This document shows, one piece after another, positions 55,803 to 64,000 of a DNA stretch of 64,000 bases. Numbering within the stretch: position 1 is the stretch's first letter; every line of letters begins with the position of its first letter. Position numbers and translations under genes: made by a program. The notes under the pieces are model-generated. The model was not told the origin of the DNA, ran no database searches, and was given only the letters and a program-made list of their open reading frames with translations. Source of the DNA: Bryoerythrophyllum caledonicum (Eukaryota; Streptophyta; Bryopsida; Pottiales; Pottiaceae); assembly GCA_963971425.1 (NCBI GenBank), contig OZ020519.1, positions 22,980,786-23,044,785 on the forward strand, read 5' to 3'.

Positions 55803-56946
55803 TCAGTGGCTCCCCTGCTTCTTCACGTCTTTCAGCAAAGTCTCAAGCTCCCCCGACTGTTGCAAAGCAGCAACATGTAAACAATGAGTAAATCACATCA
55901 AATGCTCGTACATGGCATAATAGTTAGTACTCGATTGGTGGACGCACCCTGTGCATCGAGATGAGAATATCTGACCCTCCAACGAACTCGCCGTTCACAT
56001 AAACCTGTGGAATGGTTGGCCATTTGCTGCAGCATATCACGAAAAACATGATTAGTCAGTTCTATCTGAAACTATGACTGATGAACGTGAAGAATCCACA
56101 AGAATGAGGTGAATTCATTCCATCACTCCAACACAAACAAGTACCTGTAGTCTTTGACGGCCGTTCTGAGCTCGGGATCAGCTAAGACATTTCTCGACTT
56201 GTAGTCCACCTCTGCAATCAACAACGCATCAAAAACTTCCCTACTCGATCATCAAACTTCGGAAAACCAATCATCAAATCGACCTAGCTTTCTAATCACC
56301 GATAGGTACCGTATTCGTCCAGAATGCGAACCACCATGGCGCTGAATCCGCACTGAGGCGCTTGAGGGACGCCTTTCATATACACCATCACGGGATTCTC
56401 CTTCACGTCCTGTAACCATCCACAACAAAGTACTTACAGCATCATCGCCATGAAAAATCATCTCCCAAGCCCTCACTCGGTCTAAACCTAAAATTACCTT
56501 CTCGATAGCCTCATGCGCAGAGGGGACAGACGAAGCCTGTTTCTGGACGGGCTTGAAATCGTCGTGCGAATCTGCTTCATCTCCAGCAGGGATGGTGAGG
56601 GACGACCGCTGCTGCAACCACGGCACTGCAAACAACGTGGATGTCAGTCTCCGCAAAGCAACAGCTTCCAAACTGTTACAGAAACTCTCCATACAAGACA
56701 TCCCATCAAGCCCGTCCTCCCAAAACCATTCCGCCGCTCTTTCTCTTACCCTAATCCTTACCAATCCTACAGAGTTACAACCACAAGCAGAAACTCCAAA
56801 CAAAAAGCGTTACCGGCGCTGAACCGAGACGGAGAAGAAGCCGCCACCGCAGCTGCTGCAACCCTCGTTGAGTGGCCACCATGAGACGCAGGCGCCACAG
56901 CCCTGCGCAGTAGCTGCGACAACCCTCGGCCCCCCGTCCTCAACAT
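55803..56946 (-). CDS. Monothiol CGFS glutaredoxin, GRXS15-like, organelle-targeted, 6 exons
   Basis: Exons (minus): 56946-56814, 56625-56498, 56409-56310, 56211-56145, 56026-55948, 55856-55803; 186 aa. The first about 80 residues are Arg/Ala/Ser-rich and low in acidic residues at the start, as in a mitochondrial presequence. The fold contains [17 protein letters not shown] (Cys107 active site), WPTIPQVYV and GGSDIL for glutathione binding. Single-domain CGFS glutaredoxins of mitochondria (GRXS15 in Arabidopsis) transfer [2Fe-2S] clusters. The gene is head-to-head with the PPR gene. All junctions are GT-AG and in phase, and it looks intact. Confidence 0.92.
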
Positions 56947-57230
56947 CCTCGAAATCAACTCCTCTCAATCTGCGAACAACCCACAAACAATCGGTCCACC
57001 CTAATCGCTGCAAACCACACAACCAAACCGGAAACGTCACAACAAATGGTCTGAGAACAAGCACCAAGCGCATCCAGGTTTTAGATTCTCCCAAATGGAC
57101 ACATCAAAGGCCATGTCACCGCGCGTTACCGCACATCTTGCGGACCGTGTCATTTAGCTTGGTCATCAGTATTAACCCTGGTTCAGTCCTGTTCGGTTGT
57201 GATCTTCATTTGGGTTTTGCGAGGAGCAGG
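56947..57230. promoter_or_regulatory. 284-bp divergent promoter region
   Basis: The glutaredoxin start (56946, minus) and PPR start (57231, plus) are separated by only 284 bp, so both promoters must share this interval. No TATA box was obvious. Both products carry organelle-type N-termini. Confidence 0.65.
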
Positions 57231-58329
57231 ATGTGGAGGCGAGCGTTGTCGCAGCTGCTGCAGAAGAGAGTTGTCGTCGCGTCGCCATCGGTTTTAGCAG
57301 CTCAGTGCTTCCACTCCACGCGATGTGCGGAGGAGGCGTTGTTGCGGAGGGGAAAGTCGAAGGATTTTTGGCGTGTGGCGGAGGCGAGATTCATGGAGAA
57401 AGTGTGTAGTGTTGTGAGGGGGAGCCGAGGGGAGTGGGAGACGGGCGAGACTGTGAGCGCGCTGGAGAAGCTCAACATCCGGTTGCGGGCCAAGGTGGTT
57501 TACAAGATGCTGCGCGGACTCGACGACGCCGAGGTCGCGCATCGCTTCTTCCAATGGGCGCGGACGCAGCCCTCCTTCCACCACAGCTTGCAAGCGTATC
57601 ACGCCATCATCGAGATTATGGGCGCGGCTCACAACTTCGACGCGCAGACCCAGCTCCTCCAGGTATTGATGCCTGATTGTGTTTTCTTTGTATTGATCGT
57701 GTGTTGGTCTGTGAGGTTTTTGTTAGGGTCCGGTGTCCTGGTTGTGTTGTCTTTGCATTGATGATGTGTTTTTTCTTGGTTTGCAGGTTATGCGTCGTCA
57801 AGGGGTGCAAGCGAACACCTCCACGTTCAACATTCTCTTGCTAGGGTTTAGTGGCGCCAACCAGACAGACAAGGTGGTGGAGACGTTCCATGAGATGGTG
57901 AGATCCGGGTGGAGCCCCAACGCGTTCACGTTCAAGTGCGTGATCCGGTCCTTAGTCTGGAGCGAGTGTGCGTTGGAAGCGCTCTCGCTCGACAATAAGA
58001 TGGTGGAGTTCGGTTTCGTCCCGGACAACTTCACCTACAACGGCCTCATCGAGGGGCTCTGCACAGCAGGGTACGTGGACGAGGCGTTCCTCATCTTCCA
58101 GGAGATGGAGGACCGAGGTCTGCGCCCCGACGCCATCGCCCACGGCGCGCTCATCCAGGCGCTGGACACCAAGGGGCGCATCGACGAGGCGTGCCGCATG
58201 TTCCAAGAGATGACGGAGAAGAACCTCCGCTCCGTGGTCAACACGCACGAAGGCGTCATGGGCGTGTTCAGCAAGCGCCGCAAGGAGGATTTACAGTCTG
58301 CAACAAACGCTGCCACCACTGTGCCTTAA
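57231..58329 (+). CDS. P-type pentatricopeptide repeat protein, 2 exons
   Basis: Exons 57231-57662 and 57787-58329 give 324 aa. The N-terminus is basic and Arg-rich (MWRRALSQLLQKRVVVASPS), typical of an organelle transit peptide. The repeats show P-type 35-residue signatures such as TFNILLLGFS, GWSPNAFTFKCVIRSL, GFVPDNFTYNGLIEGLC, AGYVDEAFLIFQEMEDRGL and RIDEACRMFQEM; about five motifs. PPR proteins bind organellar RNA. The protein is short with no C-terminal E/DYW domain, so editing is unlikely. The target RNA is unknown. Confidence 0.88.
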
Positions 58330-59440
58330 ACCCTAAGCCCTCATCTGTTTGCAAATCTATCAGCTCTTTCTCGGCAGGAAGGCGAATCTACAACGTCTTT
58401 ATGAATTCGAGCAAGAGTAAGCCTGCTTCACCATCAGTTGCTCTTTTCCTACCTTGCTAGGTTTAAAGAAATTCATGTGAGTACTTCAGAGCTTCAGACT
58501 TGCTAATACCTGCCTTCCAACCTTGTATTTACATGCTAGAAATGGCCATTCAATCACAGTAACTCCAAACTATCTTACAACAATTTTGCCCCTTTTTCCT
58601 ACAGATGACAAGGAGAATGCCCATTCTGTGACGACACAAGCTTTGAACGACTGCATCTTGGAGTTTCTCTGAGTGTTGGTACTTGGGCAGGAGAATGGAT
58701 CTCTTCACAGAAGTGGCTGTTGAAGATGAGTGTCATTACCGATGAGATTCAGAGGTTCATATGGCACTTCATCTTTTAGGTTTAGGGATCAATTTATATT
58801 CTCCACTCATGGGTTTATGTAGTAGCTGAGAGTGAGTTCTTTTTGTAGGTTCATACGGCAATAGCGCACCCAGTAGCTTTCCTTGATTTATCTTCTCATT
58901 AGTGAGACTTTGAAGTTTTGATACGTTAGGTATGGAATTGAAAAACCCTTCGGAGTGGGTTTTATGCACGTCCATGATTGTGTACAGTGGTTGTGACGAC
59001 GTGCCGGCAGGCATAAATGTTTGATTTATGAGGGTGGTGAGCAGTGAGCATTGATTGACAAGCTAATTTGTATCTAGTACATGATAACAGTAAATAATAA
59101 CAAAATAGACTCAAAGTAATGAAGGGTTGGTGAATCTATGCTCGCAGGCATTCGTAAATAATGATAGACAAAAAATATCTGAACATCTCATCAGTGCAGT
59201 GAGCACCGAGAACCAAATGTAACACCTAACGTTGTTGATAATAATCCGTGAATGGGGTGACGTTGTCGATGATCCAAGCTGATACCAGAGCCCCGAGTGT
59301 TGGTTGATCCCAAGGGAATGATACACATGTCTAGATGGCCGCGTTGTTCAGGTCCGATCTCTTTCAAGCATTGAGAGGATGGCTTATAGAACCGCAACCC
59401 AACCTGTACGTATCGTGGTTCTCACCACGTTTTGGAGCAT
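58330..59440. other. Intergenic between convergent genes
   Basis: This presumably holds 3' untranslated regions of the PPR and membrane protein genes. Mixed-composition sequence without a recognisable gene. Confidence 0.5.
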
Positions 59441-61091
59441 TTACAAACACCGATGATAATAGGTGGAATCCAATCTGCACAGTTCCTCTCGAAGCTCCGG
59501 GGCGGCACCTACAACCACAAGGTACCTGCTGGTCTGGTCACGTTTCCTCCACAGCAAGAACGGTTGACGGGAGCCCTGCACGGAGTGCACGATGGAGTCC
59601 TGGTTCTTTACCACCTTGAGATGATCTGCAATCCGTTTCCCCAGAGCAGGCTTCTTATGAATCCACATGTTGAGGACCGCCTTGTCGTGGAACGTGCGCC
59701 GGCTCTTGCGCTCCATGGCTACTCGCACAATCTCGGACGTCATCTTGTTGGCCAGTCCCCGGACGTAATGGACCCCGCCCATGATCACTGCGGGGTTGAC
59801 GACCACATGCTGCTTGTCAGGCTCCTCGAACGTGCTCCAAACCTGGGGACCATAGACGCTCTGGATCAACCCCTCCGGAGTCTCATTGGAGTTGCTGCTA
59901 CTCTCGCGCAAGCTCCTTCGGATGGACTCATGCCGGGCGGAGGGGAGGTCCACAACGGCGGACCGAGGGGCCTCCTCCTCTACGATTTGCGCAGCAGCCA
60001 CGGGCTCCCGCTTCGCATCGCTCCACACCATGTCCTCCGCCGTAATGTACAACGTCTGCTTCCTCCGAGTGGCGGACAGCGCGTCGCCGAGCACGAACAC
60101 ACCCTTCACCTGCGAGACAAGCACGTTCTTGAACCGCGACTTGATCATTCCGAGCAGCATGTCGTAGCACACCCAGCGCCGGAGCTGCACCGGCGGCGTG
60201 TCGAAGAAGCCCTGGAGCGCGTCCTGGGGGTCGAGCTCCTGCACCTCGAACGACACCACGCTGCCAAACGACGCCCAGTCATGGCTCACGGTCTCCGCGG
60301 CCTCCATGTCGCCATACCGCCTCCCCCAGATGATTTCCTCCAAGACCGCCCCCTGCTCGTCCTCCACGGGCCTCCTGAACGCCGCAGAATTGAAAGGCAC
60401 AATTGAGGAGTTCGCGTTCTGATCCTGGAGAAGCTTCTGGAAGCTGTCCTCCTCCTCGCGGATGACTTCCGCCATGGCGAGCGTCATGAACGGAAACAGT
60501 AGCACGATGTCCGCCTTCGCGGTCGCCCCGCTCCGGTGGAGCGACCGCAAGAAGAGGCGCAGCTCCTCGCTAGTCGTGTCCTCTGTCAGATGCGCGACTA
60601 TCACCTCCTGCATCGCGCGCGTCCCCGTCCGGTGCAGCGTGCCCATGCCTTGGAGCGCCGCGGCTCTGCTGATCCTCTCGACCGCTCCTCTCCCGCGTCC
60701 TCGCAACAAACTCCACCGCGAGTGCTCACTGCGCGGCCAAAACCTCAAACCTATGAACCTCAAAACATCTACAAAACGACCTAAAAAGCTCATACCCGAT
60801 GAACGCTTACCCAATGAACTCCAGCGGCGGCCCGTCCAACGAAATCCACGGCTGCCTGGTCGCAGTCACCTCGATGCTGTCAATGGCGCACACAAACATC
60901 ACCAGCGGCACAATGACGAGAACAGCGCAGAGCGCGAACGCCATCCACCACTGCACCTTGGACCGCAACGCGCCCCGCGAGTCCGGTCCCATGTCCTTGA
61001 AGCAGACGCTCACGTGCCCGTTCCTATCCTTGCATTCCTGCCAATGCTGCTTCGGAATCACTAACTTGCTCAGATTGCCGGCGCTTCCCAT
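59441..61091 (-). CDS. Type II membrane protein, plant-type, unknown function
   Basis: Exons (minus): 61091-60811 and 60728-59441; 522 aa. There is a short cytosolic N-terminus, one hydrophobic signal anchor at about residues 49-70 (WWMAFALCAVLVIVPLVMFV), and a lumenal domain with LHRTGTRAMQEVIVAHL and LRLFLRSLHRSGATAKADI, then HYVRGLANKM near the C-terminus. The topology is that of many Golgi type II glycosyltransferase-like proteins, which is only an inference. I do not recall a confident family name. The GC-rich exon has a long antisense open frame, which is not a gene. It appears intact. Confidence 0.8.
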
Positions 61092-62014
61092 CCCTGCCTG
61101 CCGTTCAAAAACAGCCCACTCTTCTCGATCTCACGCCCAATCGGATACCCCCCCGAGGGCGAGCAAGAAACAGAACCTGGACTCCGCTGCCATCCAATCC
61201 AGAGCTAACTTACTGCATCTAAGCATCCAAATTTTCTAGACATGCAGCCGCTGAGAAATCGATAAAACTCGCCGCGCACGACAAAATTGAAAGTGAATCC
61301 AACACACACTCCGTAGTCCTACACCAGCAAGCTCGCAACAATCATTTTGCAGCGCCTGCGCGTGCAGAAGACTAGAGCCTGAGCGAAGCTGCTCCGGTTC
61401 TGTTTCCGGGTTGCGCGACAGCGCAGACAGACGAGCGCCGCGAGCGAGCGAGCGGCGGGAGCGGCTTCTCGGTAGCGAAACGGGGAAAAGGGGTATTGGA
61501 GTGGTATCGCGTGCGGGCTTGGCGACCGAGAACGGGGGGAGCCGGTTTTAGCGACTACTCTATGTCCTCTCAGTTTTAGCGGCCTGGTGCATGTGCTCTG
61601 TCAATCTCTGTGTCATATTTGCTTGGTTCGCGCCTGGCTGTTTTGCCATACCTCACGCATCCCCTGCCAAAGTATTTATTTTTCCAATTTTGGGCACAAG
61701 GGGTATCACCTAGGTATTACATGAGTATTGCCTGGGTAATACATGGGCATGACCTTGGGATTACATGGGTATGAGTTTGGGATTACATGGGTATCACGTT
61801 AGATAAGTCCCTTGAATTTTCCGATTTCTTTTACAATCTCCATTTACGGAACCGACCAACATGTAGGGTACATTAGTGTTGGTATGGTAAGTGAGGTCTT
61901 ATTTCACATGTGGTTGTGGTGTGGATTAAGGCTCCATGAAATAGCCCACCTACAAGTTGCTATGATTCCCTTCTTGTGGTTTTTCTTTGTGATTTTATGT
62001 TGTGAAGATAGTTA
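61092..62014. other. Upstream region of the membrane protein gene
   Basis: The GC-rich block 61380-61540 suits the promoter and 5' leader of the minus-strand gene. At about 61693-61800 a tacatgggtat-type motif recurs at roughly 21-23 bp intervals (61717, 61738, 61760, 61783). No coding gene was recognised. Confidence 0.55.
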
Positions 62015-62568
62015 GAGCATCCGCATTGTTCCTCACAGTATGGAGCCTTGCGTGTTGTCAGGCCCAGGGCGGGATGTTAGGCGAGCGAACAAAAGACATC
62101 AAGTTCCCACATCGCAACCACACTTGACATGCCCCTTTAAAAAAAAATCCAAGCACCACACGTCTTTATCTTCGTGTCTCCCCCTGTTTCAGCCCCGTTT
62201 GCAGCTCCCTATCTGACTTGATTGTATTGTCCGCAAAATATGACGTCTATGTAAGCTCACACCAAGTTGCTGTGAAAAAACCTAGCTTTGGCGTCCTTGT
62301 ATATTTGGAGTGATGATTGTTACTTGTTACTTATCTTGTGTTACATAGTGCCTATCCTTGAGAGGGGGGAGTAGTTCCTTACTACTAACCTGTGTCATGT
62401 GGGCATGGGCTCAGCAGTGGTACAAAGAGAACTTTATTCACACCCACCCCCCCCCGTTACTGGAGTTCCTCTTCTTCTTTGGAGTGATGAATTTTTCTTG
62501 TGGTGGGGAGCTCCTAGTGAATCCGACTGCATTGGTGTGCCGGTTGGCACGGTGGGTGCGGATGCTCT
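62015..62568. mobile_element. Short MITE-like element
   Basis: TTAGAGCATCCGCA at 62012-62025 and its perfect complement at 62557-62570 are 14-bp inverted repeats around a 554-bp core, with TA on both sides. It is non-coding. The superfamily is not determined: the TA could also be part of a TTA/TAA duplication (PIF/Harbinger). Confidence 0.7.
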
Positions 62569-63107
62569 AATAAGTTAGTGCAATTGCAAGTGTTTGGGCT
62601 GAGCTGGAAGGGGCATCTCATTGTGGAACGCATTCTCTGACACGAAAGTGGGTGGCCATGATGGTTGTTGTTCATCAACTGCGGGTAGATGATTGTTCCA
62701 TTATGTGAACATTTTTGGAACGGAATCTGGTTTTTTAATGGTGATGGATGATGCCCTCATGGGTGATGAGTTAGTACCTTTGTGGTTGCGGGAATTTTTT
62801 GAGTGTGGGGTTTCATTGAGTTGGTTTTGATGCTAGGGGACGTAAGCTGATGTTAGCAAGGTGATACCACGTGGTGCGTAGTGTTGAATGTTGGGTTCCT
62901 GTGGAGCAAAGGATTGGTGCATGTTGTTGCTGGCCTCAACTTTGTGTACGGTTGTCAATGTGGCATTCAATATATTACTTAAAGATTGGTCTAGTCTCCG
63001 CACTCCAGTGAATCCCTACCCCAGTCCTGCATGGCATGATGTGGCACGACTTGTGAGTGATCTGAGTCAGCACCCAACGTGTAAAATATGGAATTTTCTA
63101 GTGAAAT
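62569..63107. other. Intergenic
   Basis: No gene, RNA or repeat was recognised; the short frame at 62888-63118 has no family features. Confidence 0.5.
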
Positions 63108-63111
63108 TTAA

Positions 63112-64000
63112 CCCCTAAATTTCTTTGACAATTTCAAACGAAAAACACTTCAAGACTGCTGATTCTAGTGCAGTAAGCAAGGAAGGAAACAAAGACTTTA
63201 TTTTCTATTTTTAATAGTAGGATCTCAATTAAGACTTCCTTATTAACATACTCACAATTTTTCATACACTTAGACCGCACACATTGAATGATCATAGTGT
63301 TTGAAGTTGAGAAAACAAATCATTTTCTTCTTGAGTGGATTAGCAAACTTTGGCTTCACTTGTTTGCACTACACAAGGCCTAAATTCACTACCATCTTGT
63401 CAAGCATGATATTAGTTCTTTGCACACCAATTTTTAGAGGTAAAGAAGGGGTGAAGCATATTCAAAAAAATTGTGCAAGAAGTGGAGGTTCAAAACTTGC
63501 CAACTTACTTTTACTTTTTTTTTATGAGCTTGATATGTTTTAGATTGATAGTCCCAACAGTCAATTAGAAGCTTCACACCACATCTTGTAGTTGAAAAAA
63601 TAAAAAGTAAAAAATATGAAGATCTCTAAGTTTTATGTGGAAAAGAAGAAATTTTTTTGGTACCTTGCTCCAAAATGTGTGAGAATGTATGAAAATGTTT
63701 GACTTGGGGTAATACGTTTGTTTTTCACTAAAGACAAGAATAATATTTTGACAATATGGAAGGAAATGATATTAGTTGTTGCTACTGAAAATCTCACATT
63801 TAAAAAAGTGTTATAGCAAAAGATTTTGGAGTTGCCCGACGTGCCCGCACTCAATAAATTTTTGTTTAGGATGGCACAACTTTTTTTCCATAGGTTCGAT
63901 GAGAATAAAAATTATATTACTATGTACCTCTTTTCTTCTTGCACCTTTGTACAAAATTTTGGGAATTTTGAATATAGATTGCAACCATGAGAACATGCCC
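63112..64000 (+). mobile_element. Dispersed TTAA-bounded repeat, copy 2 (runs off window)
   Basis: TTAA at 63108-63111 is followed by CCCCTAAAT, similar to the MITE terminus at 35284. The body at 63385-63860 matches 11013-11490. The right end lies outside the window. It has no coding capacity. Confidence 0.65.

Noticed and set aside
56252-56803. 183-aa minus-strand frame
   Set aside because: It runs through exons and introns of the glutaredoxin gene in one piece. The spliced model gives the conserved protein.
59432-60406. 324-aa plus-strand frame
   Set aside because: It is antisense to the GC-rich exon of the membrane protein gene. It has no recognisable domain.
62888-63118. 76-aa frame downstream of the MITE
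   Set aside because: No domain, no neighbour support, short and in AT-balanced intergenic sequence.

Overview
The window looks like nuclear DNA of a streptophyte, most likely a seed-free land plant or close relative. Supporting signs are plant-type genes (a CYP704-like P450, a plant 2-oxoglutarate dioxygenase, a CGFS glutaredoxin, a PPR protein), GC-rich exons with short introns (mostly 60-190 bp) and plant-type TTTAGGG telomere-like repeats. The species cannot be fixed from the sequence alone. About three quarters of the window is transposable-element (TE) derived. Region 1 (1-24800) holds decayed mobile-type genes: one hAT transposase with a BED-like finger and DUF659, three paralogues of an unrecognised coiled-coil/RING-H2 protein, and one protein-kinase-like gene. 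Each of these five genes has, immediately 5' of a TATA-like box, a CpG-rich array of GCGGA/TCCGC motifs with an 11-bp period. A sixth array lies 3' of the kinase gene. The reading frames are largely preserved and are broken mainly by single nonsense changes. This shared promoter-array architecture across three unrelated protein families is the best candidate for an undescribed system. Between these cassettes lie a Tigger-type fragment, a 1.3-kb mariner-like element built of internal subrepeats, and a gypsy fragment that splits the kinase gene. Region 2 (about 25440-37350) is a degenerate Ty3/gypsy element carrying a C5 cytosine methyltransferase between protease and reverse transcriptase, and a PHD-like zinc finger after the integrase. 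It is interrupted by a probable SINE plus AT-rich sequence, a Tc1-like element and a TTAA-flanked piggyBac-type MITE. Region 3 (37326-48167) is a nested stack: an LTR-like sequence carries a Tc1-like element; next to it a TTAA MITE was split by a full-length chromodomain gypsy element (40408-48148, TSD TTGGG), whose 3' LTR was then hit by a Tc1-like element with perfect terminal repeats. The gypsy LTRs contain 24-bp repeats forming canonical heat-shock elements. Region 4 (49136-61091) is the host gene island: P450 (-), dioxygenase (+, with an LTR relic ending about 20 bp before its ATG), glutaredoxin (-) and PPR gene (+) sharing a 284-bp divergent promoter, and a type II membrane protein (-). 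The right edge (61092-64000) is intergenic with one MITE and a second copy of a dispersed repeat also present near 11 kb. No rRNA, functional tRNA or CRISPR array was seen.
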